This document shows positions 10,456 through 23,051 of a DNA stretch of 64,000 nt, piece after piece. A program made the position numbers and the translations under genes. The DNA is from Tulasnella sp. 424 (Eukaryota; Basidiomycota; Agaricomycetes; Cantharellales; Tulasnellaceae). A model generated the notes under the pieces. That model was not told the DNA's origin. It did not search any database and saw only the letters and a program-made list of their open reading frames with translations. The stretch is taken from positions 1 to 64,000 of the forward strand of contig WSUB01000020.1 in NCBI GenBank assembly GCA_019633425.1. Direction: 5' to 3'. Numbering within the stretch: position 1 is the first letter of the stretch; every line of letters begins with the position of its first letter.

Positions 10456-11687
10456 CGGTGCTTCCGTCCCTTATTTCGGTTGTCCGGTCATTTCTTTCTC
10501 TTATTTTATTTATTTTGTTTCATGGAATTTGAAGCTCGTTAAAAAAATCCGTTGTATTACATGCTAATGCTAACAGTACATGGTGTGATACAATAAGTTT
10601 CAAGGAACCCGCTATATGAGACATCATGCCCACAGCTGGAAAGAGGGGAATGGCAGGGGACGGAGAGGGTTAGATAAGGCCCTGTTCATTTTTATTCGTA
10701 CGCAATACACCACGATGCCCCGGACCTTTGAGCTCGGCGTGTCCAGTGCCCAACGGCAAGTTAGTTGGCTGCCAAGGTGTTTGTAAGCATGTGAGATCGA
10801 AAGAGTGTGGAGGGAAAGGAAAGGATATACATACCTTGGGTTCGAGATGTGCGACGGTGATAGAGAGCCGCCTTTACTGAAGGGGGTGAAGGGGCCGGTT
10901 TGGCAAGTTGGACTTGGAGGAAAAAAAAAACGCGCGAGCATCAAAGTTTCGGTATTTATGTCTTGCGGGAAGGCGGATGGGGTTGTTTTTCACAGCCCTA
11001 CATGCCGTAAAATACGTACCTGTAAGTGTAGTTTGTAGCGATACAAAGAGAAGCGCAGACCCAGGGCCTACAGCGCTGTACCCCTAGAGCGTGGTACATG
11101 ATGTAGACCCTGTAGATGTGTGTAGCACGTCGTAGCTACGCAAAATCTACACAAGTAAAACGCGTTTTCCGCTCGGAGCTTTTGCGGACCTGCTTCCGCC
11201 GGACATAAAAGCTTAATGCCCTGAGCTAACCCCCCCCCCCCCCCCCAAAAAAAAAGCTCTTAGGAATGGTTATGGTTTCCGTTGAGCACACTGTTCTGTG
11301 CTAAGATGGGAGTTCCACTGACCAACCCCAACAAATTAGGACGGTGGTACGAGAGGGTCGAGCCCCCCAAGGGCATTTTCATCAATCTACAACCCCGTGT
11401 GGAAGTTCCTTAAACAAAACATAGTAGTTTCAATGCAACTCGTGTTATTGCCGAAGGTGTTCGTGTTGGGGTAGTTCGACGATACAGGCCAAGCCCCAGG
11501 CCATACTCGGACGACTTGCATATCCCCATCAACAGTTAATGACAAAGCGGGTTCCGGTTCCGACAATACCCGCCCCCATTGAAAGACACAGTTTCACGTC
11601 CCTTCATAAGCCAACTGGGCATTCTCCTAAATATGAGGCGTTGTTTTTCATCGCTACTCTTCCCCATTCACCCCTTTCAGTTTGTCC
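10456..11687. other. Gene-free DNA before AhpD-like gene
   Basis: Includes a 106-codon minus-strand open frame (10624-10944) without recognisable features, a run of 17 C then 9 A at 11230-11255, and the putative promoter of the next gene. No clear TATA box is seen. Confidence 0.35.
11075..11160. repeat. Second GTAGA/TCTAC cluster, possible partner end
   Basis: Contains the 15-mer TGTAGACCCTGTAGA shared with 10379 and a segment (GTAGATGTGTGTAGCAC) whose complement resembles 10411-10431 (CTACACACCTCTAC), that is, an imperfect inverted relation. With 10312-10455 it would bound an element of about 850 bp. The DNA between has no recognisable transposase. Confidence 0.4.
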
Positions 11688-13045
11688 ATGCATTCTCCAC
11701 GGGATCACGGGATTCTTCCCGCCACCGCCGTACCGTCAGACAACACTCAGTCCCTCATCGCCGAGAGGTCTCCAACCACATCCAACGATAACATCTCTGG
11801 AAACTCCCGACTAGGGCAATTTGAACGCGAGACGAAGGCAGCAAGCGACTCTGAACCCGAAATGGTGAACGTCAAGTTGTCGCCAGGTCTAAAGCATCTG
11901 TTGTCACTGCGCAATCCTCTCCCACAACCAGGACCTTCTGCTGAAGCTCTAAACAAGGTCTTTGCTCAGACGTTGGGAGACTTGAGGGTGTCCTCCCAGT
12001 CTCGGATCCAACGGAACAGCGGTGATGATGGTGAAGGGGTGTTAAAAAGTTGGGTTGCCGTTGCGGTAAGATCATAGCAAGGATTTTTTTCTCCTCTCAA
12101 AGAGTCTGGTGACAATATCTACTCTTTTTTTACTCCTTCAGATGGCAACACTTCTTACTACAAATACTCCGTCTACCATGGGACCATTATACCGCTTTGT
12201 CACACGTGTTTCGGATCATGCCAGTGGACCGGGAGCTGGGGTTTCCACCAGCACCTCTGTACCATTGCGGAAGAAAGTCGAACGTGTCGCATTAATGAGA
12301 GAAGCCGGCTTGAAATGCGCAGTCTTGACAGGTATTCCAAAGGTGAGGAGGGTGGAGGCTTTTGGGTACCTTACTTAATATTGACGGAGACTCCTCCACG
12401 AAAGGTCATCAACAACCTTGGAGCTCTAAGAGAAGCTCTAGAAACCGACGTGAAAGCCGAACTGGACGCTTTACAGCCCCTCCGACGGTAGGCTTATGAA
12501 ATATACCTCTGTCCAGACTCTGACCATCTGGGTCCTGTTTACAGCGACGCGTCAAGCCAGAAAGCTACAGTGGAACGCGGTGCTGCACTTTTTGAATCCA
12601 TATACAGCCCACACACCGAGAAGCTTCTCAGCAAACTAGGTCGATCTCATCCTGACTTTCCAGGTTCGTCCATCCCAACGTCGTCCCCTCCCCCAACGTG
12701 ATCCAGCGCTCAACCCCCACCTCACATCTAGGCTTCATAATCGAACATGCATACGGAGGTGTCCTCTCCAACCCTTCTTCAGAGCCAAACTCATCCCCCA
12801 ACTCCAACCCGCCTTTGATCTCCCGAACTCTTACCTCAGCCCTGGCTGTGGCTTGCCTTCGCGCTCAAGGAGGCGTTGGACCCCAGCTGACCAGCCACGT
12901 TTTTGGCCTTCTTAAAGCTCACCACGAAGGTAAACAAACCTCCGTCGAGCAGTGGATCTCTACAGAAGAAGGAGCGGAATGGGTGTTGGGTACGGTCGAT
13001 CAGCTGTGCGAAGTCGTTCGGGGCTCTGGAGATGCTCGCTTGTAG
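11688..13045 (+). CDS. AhpD-like (carboxymuconolactone decarboxylase fold) protein, 364 aa
   Basis: Exons 11688-12065, 12142-12342, 12405-12487, 12545-12663 and 12732-13045 agree in phase. The all-helical C-terminal two thirds match the fungal AhpD-like family: REAGLKCAVLTGIPKV, I-N-N-L-G-A-L, F-E-S-I-Y-S-P-H, S-H-P-D-F-P-G-F-I-I-E-H-A-Y-G and L-R-A-Q-G-G-V-G-P-Q. Some family members (Pxp2 of smut fungi) are peroxisomal; this one ends in ARL, a weak PTS1-like tripeptide, so location is open. I see no AhpD C-x-x-C redox pair, which argues against peroxidase activity. The first 55-60 residues are low-complexity; an alternative start is the ATG at 11862. Exon 1 ends with S-W-V-A-V-A, which joins naturally to exon 2. 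Confidence 0.7.
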
Positions 13046-13384
13046 GGTTCAAACCCCTCCCTCGCTGTAGTATCGAACTTTTTCAGGACATTATACTCGC
13101 AATGTAATTATCACCGGAATAAAAGCGACTAAAAAGCACAAAAAACGGGAGACTAAGAAGCATACCAAGTAACCGTCACCGGAACCAAGATGAACGAAGG
13201 GAGAGGAGCCGCGTTTACATATCGATACGAAGAGAAAGGTCCAACAGGCTGCAAGGAAAGCATTCCAAGAAGTACTAAAGGCATTAGAGATTATGTAGAG
13301 GAGAGACAACCATCATAGGGACGCATGGAATAAAAAGGATAAGCTAAGCGTTGAGGGAAAAAGGTGGGGCATCACGTATCCAGC
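13046..13384. other. 3' flanks of two convergent genes
   Basis: The AhpD-like gene ends at 13045 and the next gene ends at 13385 on the other strand. The 339 bases between contain only A-rich stretches suited to polyadenylation on both strands. Confidence 0.4.
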
Positions 13385-16300
13385 TCAAGCAGTCGCAGGA
13401 ACGCTTGGAACGTACGGAATCCCCTGTTCATCGAGGACATCCAAGACCCGAACTTTCCAAGCCCTTTGGTGATGTTTCTCGCAATGGCAAACGAGGGCAC
13501 CAAGGTCTTCTCGATCGAACTTTTCAGTATTGCCCCTTCGACTGCAATAAAGAGAAAACAGGTTTCAAGAATTGGTCAGCACAAGAAGGGCGATAATAAC
13601 CAATTCAAGGTAATTCAAGCAACATACCTGCACAACTGACACTCGACTTTGGTATCATCATTCTCCGCAACCCCAAACAGAACGGCCAAGAAGTCGATGA
13701 TAATACTATCTTGCGTCTGCTCTTCGAGAATCTCGATGGGTTCCTGTTGTGAACCAACGGCCATGTTCACAAGTCCGTTCGGAGCTGGTGTAACCTCTGA
13801 ACTAGTCGTCTCCTCAATCTTGGGAACGATTTCATCGACAGGTCCGATCACAGGCTTAACATCCTCCGATTCTTGGCGACTCGCATCCTCCATAGTCACG
13901 TCAGCGGCAATAGCGACAGCAGGAGCCTCAGCCGCCGCTGCAGGGGCAGCGGGAGTAGGGGTTCGTGGTGATACTTCACCTTCTTCAAGGGACGATGAAC
14001 TGGGCTGCCTCTCTTCAAGCTCGTCGACAAGTTCAGACTTGACAACCGGAACAGGAGATTCCTTCAATTCGCCCGGTTCGGTCAAACTCGGACTCTGCGG
14101 CTCATCGGGAAGGAGAACTGCAATTGGAGGTGCTGGTGGAGGTGCCAAAGCTGGTGGTTGAGAAGACGAGCTGGCTTGTTGCTGCTGTGGAGGGAAGTAC
14201 TCCGCCCGCGAGTTCTGCTCCAAAAGAGCCCCTGCACTAGCAGGAGTGCCTGGCTCATCCAAATCCATCGCGTTCGCTTGTTTCGGAGCCTCAGCAGTGT
14301 CCTGAACCTCTCCAACACTCATGACAACGTCATCTCCTTGCCCATTCGTCGCCTGCGGTTCCTCCTTGTCCTCGTCATGATCATCCTCCGTTTCCGTTCT
14401 CGTCAACACAACAGGGACAAGCCTCCCAATTTCGGGAGATGCCCTGCGTGAAGATAACCCAGGAGATAACGGGGGTGGGGAAACGCTCCCATCTGCCGCT
14501 GGAGGAACGATGGTCATATTGCTTGCTGTCGAATCGGTTCGTTGGTTACGCGTCATAATAGGAGCAACATTTGGATGCGGCACGCTAGGCGGAACAATTG
14601 TGGCTGAAGGAGGGGCCACGGACGAGGTTTGAGAAGACACAGTTGCGGTGTGAGGCGCAGAGGCATCAACACTGGAGCTTGAAGCGATGTCCGCCCTCTG
14701 CGCCGAGAGCGGAACATCTGGCGACAAATCTCTCCTCTGCTCCGACAACGGAATATCTGGCGACGCATCCCTGCCCTCTCCTCCGTCTTTATCCTTCTCC
14801 ACTCCATCCAACCTTGCTCTCTTCTTCAACCGCCCTTCCTCCTCCAGCCCCGCCCTCCGATGAGCCATAGACGTCGCAGCATCTTCAGCGGGGATCTCAA
14901 TCACATCATCCAAATCCAACTCCGGTACTGGCGGTGGCTGAGACTGTGGCGGCTGTTGTTGAACCTCCGACGACGAAGGTCTCTTTTGCGGTATTGCGGG
15001 CGTAGGTCGTTGGGCGACGAACCCAGCTTGTCTACCATTCGTGAAGTATATGGGGGTTGTTTTTGATGGCGTAGGACCACCAACTGAAGATGGAGGAGCA
15101 GAGCTACCCGAAGCGGTTCGTTGATGCGGCCCAAACTGTCGAGGATCCATCTGCGAAATTTGGGCCAAAGTTGCGTGTTGCATGCTTTGCGCGAGTTGGT
15201 GAGGAGTTAATTGTTGCGAAGGGGATGGGATAGGCAAGGAAGCGCGCCGAGGAGCCGCCGCTGCAGTGGGAGACGCAGTAGGAACATGTGCGGGAGCAGG
15301 AGGAAGATATGAATTCGTGCCAACGATTCGTACGGCGTGGCGCATGGGAGGAGGGGCACCAGTGGCGACAGGCATCGGGGTCGGGAAAGTTTGTGTTGAA
15401 GGGAGAGGAACTGAACTGGGGGCTTGAGGAACCCCCTGTTGCTGCTGCTGCTGTTGATGTGGATGTTGCTGTCGCTGCTGAACGGACGACGAGGTGGAAG
15501 GACGTGACGAAGACGAAGACGAACCTGGACCAGGCATTGGCTGCTGTGGACTAATCCCCCTTGCTTGTTGATACTGATGTTGAACGCGGGCCTGCATCGC
15601 AGCGGGACTCGCAACGTACGGAGCTCCGGGCGAAGCGGCATTCGTTGACGCGGATCCTCGTCGATCAGGAGGTGCAACAGATGAAGTCGGAGATTGCGCT
15701 GCGGTTGTGGTGTTAGGTACGCTTAACGGTGGAGGAACGGGACGAGTTTGAGGTGGTTGTTGGTTTGAGCCGCTGGGCCCCGCCTGAGGGTGTTGAGCTT
15801 GAGATGGCGGTGGAGGCGGCGGTGGTGGGAGAGGCGGTAATTGAACATTAGGAAACATACGACGATAAGCATTGACTTGATGCTCCAATTCGCGGATTCG
15901 TTCGAGGTGCACTGAAAAGAAGTGGGAGGGCGTCAACACGGTACGGGCGCAAACGGGAGGACTAAGACAACAAAGACAGGAAGACCACACGTACCCCTTT
16001 CCCTCGCTCTATACTGTTCTCCAAGTCTGGACGAAATAGCCTGAACAAGAGCTTGTTGAAACTCCCCTTTCGGATCGTTCCAACTCAGTGCACATGCCTT
16101 CCACTGCATGCCCTCCAGATGGGTCTGGTTCAACTGCTCCCCGAGTTTATCTATCCTCAGAGTCATTTCCTCCACCTTCTTGGCTTCTTTCTGATGAGCG
16201 TCCTTCCAAGTTGACATGGCTGCCCATCCTTGGTCGACCAGCTTGCTTTTCGCAGCCAGGGTCTCATCCAAGTCTTTGATCCGCTGGGTGTCTCGTTCAT

Positions 16301-16887
16301 GCTCGGCCTTGTAAGCGTCGTTGGCGTCTTTGTATTCGTTCCAGCTCGTGAGGAGGTTGGTGTAGTTCCGTTGGTGGATTTGATTGTCCCGCTGGGCGGT
16401 CTGTAACGCTGCCACCATGCTGTTGTTGCGAGCTTGAAGGTCGTTGAGACGGCGTTGGTATTCGATTACTTGTCGGTTCATTTGCTCTTGTTGGTTGATG
16501 ATGTAGGCTGGCCCACCATTAGGCATGGCACTATTTGAAGATCCAGCGAGCTGCGGTTGTTGCTGAGGATGGGCCATAGCGGCGGGCCGGGCGGCGGTCT
16601 GTGGAGGTACTCTGGGTTGAGGCGCGCCGCTTGGACCGACGCCCGGATGTATCTGGGTAAAATGCGGTGGTACAGCAGTCTGTGGAGCGTATCCTGCACT
16701 GCCAGAATGCTGCTGCTGCTGAGGAGGAGAGTATTGAGAGGTGCTGTGAAATGAGTTCAAGGGCGGAATTGTAAGTTTGACTGATAGTAGTGCGTTAGAG
16801 TTGGTTTACGCCCGCATCGTACCTGGAAAGAAGCTGCTGCTGCCCTTCACGAGGCCCTTGAGGTTGGTGTGGCGGAACGGATGCCAT
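13385..16887 (-). CDS. Gln/Pro-rich coiled-coil protein with C-terminal Cys/His cluster, 1084 aa
   Basis: No named family recognised. Exons 16887-16823, 16743-15995, 15911-13628 and 13541-13385 join in phase. Order: Gln/Pro-rich leader; residues about 100-290 a long heptad-like coiled coil (E-Y-Q-R-R-L-N-D-L, K-D-L-D-E-T-L, I-R-E-L-E-H-Q-V); then a 650-residue low-complexity region rich in P, Q, S and acidic residues with a CAG-encoded Gln run near 15430-15460. The last exon matters: E-C-Q-L-C, cut by the final intron, is followed by L-V-C-H-C-E-K-H-H-Q. Two C-x-x-C/C-x-C pairs plus His could bind zinc, hinting at a nuclear DNA- or protein-binding role. The closest described type would be a fungal transcription or chromatin cofactor, but this is inference. 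Many long antisense frames here are composition artefacts. Confidence 0.75.
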
Positions 16888-18168
16888 CTCTTTTGGTGAT
16901 GGGTGATGAGAGGGAGGGGGAGAGAGATGAGGGTGTCGAGGTGCGAGGACAGAAGAGGCAAGTTTGAAGGAGCGGGAGCGTCGGGGGTTGAAATAATCAC
17001 GGTGATTTGAATAGCCTCGCCCGCTTCCTGATTTTTTTTTTCACTCCCGTAATGGGTTGATAGCTGAGATCGAATCTTCACGACAATGTAAGGAATTCGA
17101 GTTCAGACCGAGTCACGACACGTGTGGGCAGAAGGCACTGATCGGATGTCCTGGGCAACTCGCAAGCGATTGATACGACCGTTCATATATATGCATAGTT
17201 TTTTCATCCACGACGACTCACTGTCAACCCATCCCTTGCACTTCGTGCTTTCTGGCAACAGAGATGTCAGAGGATTGGTGTGATTCTCGTAGGTGTTGGG
17301 GTTGACAGTAGATAACTTTCTTGTTCGCTCAATCTGGAAAAGATAGGGGCTTCCCGAACATGCTCGAATCTCGAGCTCGTGCCATGCTGCCTCAATGGAG
17401 CGGTTGGGTTCTGTAGCATTCGACTACTTTAACCTTATAGTAAGCGCTTCTGCTGATGCTCGAGAGCAGGCCCTTCATTGTCCATAGGCGCTCATTTACA
17501 TCGAATAGGCAGGAGCTGCGATGAACGGGCGACTTCACGTCAACATTCCGTCTGCGCGAACCTGGCCCGGCGGAGTGGCAACCTTGGCGAGGACAACCAC
17601 AACGGTCGGATTCGATTTTGGTGACCGATGAATACCATTGCTCCAGAGGTTTTGCACTTCCAGTACGTTTTGTCTAACCGAATCCAGTGTCGTCCTACCC
17701 CACCGTAGGATTGGGCGACCGCTGACTAGCAGTGCCATGCGATGGAGCATACAACAACTTCGAATTGACTACCATGCCTCTTGTTCTTGATTCTAATAGT
17801 CCAACAGGAAAATCTAGTCCCAATTGGTTGCTGTCGGGGGGATGGAGTGACCGAGTCGTAGACATCCAAACCGTGAGATAGTTAGCGTGCCGCAAATCCG
17901 GCATCTTCGCTGCTGCCGAACCGAAAACAACATTTCGGCAGCGGGAGGTGGAGGTCAATGGGGAAGAGCTAGAATACTTATCCCTGGAGTCTGGAGTCGT
18001 TCCCGAGATGTTTTTGCTGAGTCCGATGCTATCAGCTAAGACGCTCGGCACGTCCCATAAATACCCCTGCCCCTCGTCACTGGCCGCCGGTAATTGTCCC
18101 CACTTGCTTTGCTCGTCTCCTCTCTTCCCTCTTTCCACTTCGACGTCATCAGATACGTATCGAGTACA
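16888..18168. other. Divergent intergenic region upstream of MFS transporter
   Basis: Lies between two divergently transcribed genes, so it carries both promoters. The first 150 bases are pyrimidine-rich on the minus strand, as in many fungal 5' regions. A TATATATG stretch occurs near 17185. Open frames at 17535-18138 show no coding features. Confidence 0.45.
18056..18063 (+). promoter_or_regulatory. TATA-like box of MFS gene
   Basis: CATAAATA sits 106 bp before the ATG at 18169 and is followed by pyrimidine-rich DNA, the usual layout of a fungal core promoter. Position is the only evidence. Confidence 0.35.
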
Positions 18169-21100
18169 ATGACGACCCAGTCAAACGATTTGGAAAAGGG
18201 AATTCCTTTCGTTCCCGACGAACCTCTCCCAAGTCCGGACGAACGGTCCAATAATGGTGATGGTCTTGGCGAAGGCGAAGGCGAACCTGAATTTCCCACT
18301 GAAAATGCCTCAACCTCTGAAGACACGATCACCACGCCACCACCGGAGCGAGCAACCAACGACAACGATCCTCCGAAAGACGAAAACCCAACGCCGAAAC
18401 CGAGTCAAGATGTCGATTCGAATGTGGTCACTTGGGACGGTCCAAATGACCCTGCCAATCCCCAAAATTGGAGCGCCAAGAAAAAGTGGATAGGTTCGTT
18501 CCCTTGGCATCCAATGCTTCCAACCAACGCTATAACTGATTGTTCAACTTTAGCCACGACTATCGTGAGCTGTTTCACGTTCATGAGGTTCGTTGTCTCC
18601 CTCATTCGTGGAGCCAATGATGGCCGCTGATGCAGGGGTCTTCCCAATTCTCTTTGTCTCCGCGGGACCTCCCTCAACGCACAACAGTCCGCTGGCGTCA
18701 TCAATGATAGCACCAGCACTTCCACAACTGTCAAAAGAATTCGGAGTTGTTCCAGGTAAGTCGTTCTCTTCATTCCATGTTGATAAAAACCGTATTTCTC
18801 ACCTCACCCAACGACAATTTCTCTTATACCATCACCTTCACCAACCCGTTTATGATGCTAACCAACAGGAAGCGTTGTTGAAAGCTTGATGTTATCGATA
18901 TTCATTCTCGCCTACGCTATTGGTCCGCTTTTCCTCGTAAGCGTATCCAACCCGTTCCAAATCGTCCATCTCGCTTACCCCCAGTCAATGCTCGTGAAAA
19001 AAGGGCCCCTTATCAGAGATATTCGGCCGTACATCCGTCCTCCAAGTATCCAATCTCCTCTTTCTTGGTACGCTTCCATGTCTTTCAACGCTGATACACA
19101 CCCCCTAAAGCTGAGTTCCCTTCGCCCTTCTAAACCGTTTTTTAAACAGTATTCAACATCGCCTGCTCACGCGCGACAACCGTAAATCAAATGCTCGCTT
19201 TCCGATTCTTTGCTGGTCTGGGTGGATCTGCGCCTCTCGCCATTGGTGGAGGGACGATTGGCGATCTGTTCTCCGCGGACAATCGGGGCAAAGCGTTGAG
19301 TGTGTATACTCTGGCTCCTCTAACCGGTGAGATCAACCCTTCGTTTGCAGTGAAAAAAACGCTGACACGATTTCGGTGGCATGCTTACCTAGGTCCGGCA
19401 CTTGGGCCCGTAATGGGAGGATTGTGCGTCGAATCTTGCATAAAGCCACCAGCGGAAACGTGATAACTTAAAGCATCTTTTATATTTCATAGTATCGCTG
19501 AAAATACATCGTGGCGCTGGATATTCTACTCCACATCAATCGCAGACGCTGTGATCCAACTGCTTGGCCTCGTAAGCCCCCCTTCTGTCCTTCGTACACC
19601 CTACCTGTCAACCTAACCACCGTTTTAATCACTTACAAGGTCTTCCTCCGCGAAACCTACGCCCCGAAACTTCTTTCCATCAAAACCCGTCGGCTGCGGC
19701 AAGAGACCGGAAACCCAAAACTTCGTTCAATGTACACCAAACCGGGTCACGTTGACGTCTACGATGCTAGTCCTTTGCAGTGGATCACGATCGTGGCGAA
19801 AGGAGCCATGAGGCCCTTGAAGATGCTCGCGACGCAACCGATCGTGCAGGTTTTCGCCGTGTATCAAGCGTTGTTGTATGGGTTGATGTATCTGACCCTG
19901 ACGAGTGAGTGACTGGAAAATTCCTCCCTAAAACGAAGGAAACTAATTACCGAAAAAAATGCACGTAGCGTTTGCTGCACTTTGGACGCAAGAGTACGGT
20001 TACTCCGTTGGTATTGCTGGTCTGCATTACATCGCGTTGGGGATCGGGTTCACGGTAAGCCCCCTCACGCAGTTGTCTCTCTCGTCCCTGCACTCATTCA
20101 ACTGCTATATCACGGCGTGGCCTGGGTTAGCTTGGGTCTCAGTTTGGGGCTCGCGGGCTCGACATGATTTACAAACGACTCAAGGCGAGAAACGGCGGAG
20201 TCGGAACTCCTGAAATGAGGTTCGTCACTCCTGCTCTGAATAGACGTCATTAAATGGAATTAATCTGAAAATAATGATCGGGCGTGGTGATGACTAGGAT
20301 GCCTCTCATGATGTTCATGTCTCTCACATTGCCTATCGGATTGATTATTTACGGATGGTCTGCCCAGGTAAGTCAAGAAAGGCAATATCTCAGGGGATTT
20401 TTATGCCGCTGCTTGCAAGGGAAAGAGGTCATGAGGTGCTGATTATTTTCGTCCTTTTTTGCGGCTGTTTCCCTTCGTCTCCCCACCACCCTTGGGAATA
20501 CCCTGGTTTCCTCCATGCCTCATGGCCTGCCGATTGCATATCCCTTTCCCTTCCACTTCTAGTACCACTTGCCGTGGATTGTACCTGATATTGGGGCGTG
20601 CATTCTTACGATTGGTGAGCATCGCTTCTCATTTAATTTGATTTATCCGGGAGTGCAAATGAATGAAACCAAGAGAAACGCTAAACGTCAAATCCGCCAC
20701 CCCCATGATAGGTATTATGGGTAACTTCTTACCCATTCAAAGCTATCTGGTAAGTACCGAAGCCAAGAAAGACAGACGTCCTTTTGTGGCTTCTGTCTTC
20801 TCCTTCTTTGTTTTTCCCTGGGCTGTTTGCACACCGGGCAGTTCCCTTTTCTCGTCATCCACACACATGCCACTCCTTTCCGGGTCGAAGTTCTAGGCGT
20901 GGCCTCGGTCGAGATCGAAACTCCTTGCCCGAACCCCAAATTTTGTTTCTTTTGTTTTGCTTACTCCCTTGGGAACCCACAGGTCGACCATTACACTCTG
21001 CATGCGGCAAGTGCAATCGGGGCAACTTCTTCGTTCAGGTCGTTGGCCGGGTTCGGCTTTCCGCTTTTTGCCAGTGAGTTCTTTTGCTTCCGGGTGTGGA

Positions 21101-21351
21101 GTACCCCCGGGTTGTGATGACAAACGCATAACCTTCCTTCCCTCGAATGCGCAGACGCGATGTTCAGATCCCTAGGTTTGGGGTGGGGCAACACTTTGCT
21201 AGCCTTTGTCGCGGTTGCGATCTGTGGACCGTCCCCTTACATCTTCTACCACTACGGGGCTCGCATACGTGTGTGGAGCAGCGAGAAGTGGTCAGCTACT
21301 ACACCAGCACCTAAAACTCCGACGGGAAATAAAAAAGAGTCCAGCCGATAG
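18169..21351 (+). CDS. MFS transporter, DHA1 (Tpo1/Qdr-like) family, 573 aa, 16 exons
   Basis: A 12-helix drug:H+ antiporter-type exporter, probably at the plasma membrane; polyamines or xenobiotics are likely substrates by family. The exons (18169-18493, 18554-18587, 18688-18755, 18869-18936, 19004-19067, 19150-19326, 19393-19423, 19493-19571, 19640-19904, 19969-20054, 20143-20219, 20298-20367, 20563-20614, 20712-20749, 20983-21073, 21155-21351) all agree in phase. A 90-residue acidic/Pro-rich cytosolic leader precedes the diagnostic W-D-G-P-x-D-P-x-N-P-Q-N-W. Then: S-S-M-I-A-P-A-L-P in helix 1, the A-like motif GPLSEIFGRTSV, R-F-F-A-G-L-G-G-S-A-P in helix 4, the motif-C-like GPALGPVMGG, and F-I-A-E-N-T-S-W-R-W in the loop after helix 5. 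The central loop begins F-L-R-E-T-Y. No defect is seen. No adjacent regulator or biosynthetic genes, so the substrate cannot be inferred from context. Confidence 0.9.
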
Positions 21352-21985
21352 TCGGGATGTGGAGGGAATACCCGGGACGTGGATTCTCGATCTCCCCTCC
21401 CCCTCATTTTCATTCTTCGACCCCCGACGTGTACACAGACATAGGCCTCGAGGCCTCACGGAGCTCTTGCCCTGATTTTGCAATTGGCCCATTTCGTCTA
21501 TCTCCTCCCACACTGGGGCGCTATCTCATGACTCGTATGTATCATTATCTCAGCTTGTCTCTCCATTCCGTTCGAGAATTTCATCTTATGTAGAGGGATC
21601 GTCTTCGCATTTTAAAATGATAATTTTTGCCATGACGAAACATGTCGTAGATATGTTTTTGCGTTGCGGGGGTGAGCAAGCTTCGCGCCAGGGACTGCAA
21701 TATTCGCTAATGAACGCTGTGCGCCTGCGCGGCGCGGTTCTCGGATAACCACAAGCATCTTCCAAGTGGTCCGGCTAATTTCCCCCCTCACTCTGGACTC
21801 CTCCAGATTCTTCAAATCCGGCATATAACCAATTGTCAGGTGAGAGAGGGCGTTGACAGGTCGCGCATCGTCGGTCGACGTGTAAGTTCAGGGCTGACCA
21901 ACGGCTCGCTCTTTTCCCTCAACATCCCACAAGATCCAGGATCTCAGAAGCCCTTTTCTATACTCACACAATACGCGGGAACACG
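21352..21985. other. Intergenic, MFS to F-box gene
   Basis: Contains the 3' flank of the transporter and the promoter of the F-box gene. No gene or repeat is seen. Confidence 0.4.
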
Positions 21986-23051
21986 ATGCGCGACCTACCG
22001 ACGGAGATTCATCTTACCATCATTGAGGAGCTGGGGCGTCCGACGCACCCGGATGCATACAGTCTATCCCAAAGCGACCTCTTAGCGCTCGTTCGATGTT
22101 GCTCGGTCAATCGGGACTTCTCTGCTGTCGCCGAGCCTCTCCTGTACTCAAGACCCGTGGTCACTCCGAAGAATCTTTCCCGGTTCGTTTGCACAGTCGT
22201 GGAGTCGACCGGGAGAGATAAGCCGACAGCGTTCATCCCTACTCGGAAGGCCAGATTGGTGTGAGTATTTCTCAGCACTGTGCGAAGCAGATGCGATGAT
22301 AAATACTGGGGCTTAATGAAAACCTTCCTTATTTAGTAAACGTCTCGCGCTCATCGACTTCGAAGAAGAGCCGACGCTCGGCCAGATACAGGAGATCAGC
22401 AGCATCTTTTACGCACTATCGACCATATTAGAACGACTCTTCTTCAACATTTGGCTCCGGCCCGTCGACTACCGCATCCCACTTGCGCTCGGGCGGGAGG
22501 AGGAACTTTCCCTTCGGGGGGCTCTTCGATCCATGAGCAACATCGTCGAATTCTGCACCACCCAAACGTTCGGATGGTCTTTGGATCCCATGCCTTGGGC
22601 TTCGGGGAACAAGCTCCAGAAGATTGCCACCTTCGAGACGAATCTTCATTACAAACTCGTCGACACGATTTCGTCCATGAGCAATTTACGGACGTATGTT
22701 GCCGGGTTTCCAAGATTGGATGCAACTCAGGTATTTGGAACGCCTTTGAGTAGCATCTTCGATGCCGCGAAGCCGCATTTTAGGGAGCTTCTTATTGTCG
22801 TGCACAGTACGGATGTTCATTATACGGAGGGATTTAGGAAATTTATGAGGGAAGTCATGGATGATCCTGAAGCATTGGCTCAGGGGGAAAGGAGAGAGAT
22901 GGTAGCTATCATCGAAGCCGAACCCAGCGAAGACGAGAAGGCGCACGTTCGGAGAGAGCGGTGGTTCGTGCAAGCCGTTCTGGACGGGACGATCTGGAAG
23001 ACTGCGAGTCTGCCATGGGACCACTACAAGAAACCGCGGATAGCCTTCTGA
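21986..23051 (+). CDS. F-box protein, 329 aa
   Basis: Two exons, 21986-22260 and 22337-23051, joined in phase 2. It starts M-R-D-L-P-T-E-I-H-L-T-I-I-E-E-L, a standard F-box opening, and residues about 3-50 (with L-V-R-C-C-S-V-N-R-D-F and P-L-L-Y-S) complete the F-box. This would bind Skp1 and bring a target to an SCF ubiquitin ligase. The rest resembles the diverged, LRR-poor C-terminal halves of agaricomycete F-box families, with no substrate-binding motif I can name. Such genes are numerous and fast-evolving in mushrooms. Confidence 0.75.

Noticed and set aside
10312..11160. CRISPR-like or telomere-like array
   Set aside because: Motifs are irregularly spaced, on both strands and lack uniform repeat-spacer structure; this is eukaryotic DNA with an internal location.
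13649..15677. Several long plus- and minus-strand frames overlapping the 1,084-aa gene
   Set aside because: They are antisense or shifted readings of CAG- and CCN-rich repeats; the called frame alone joins four exons in phase and contains coiled coil and Cys/His motifs.
21612..21840. 70-codon minus-strand frame before the F-box gene
   Set aside because: No motif and lies in the expected promoter.
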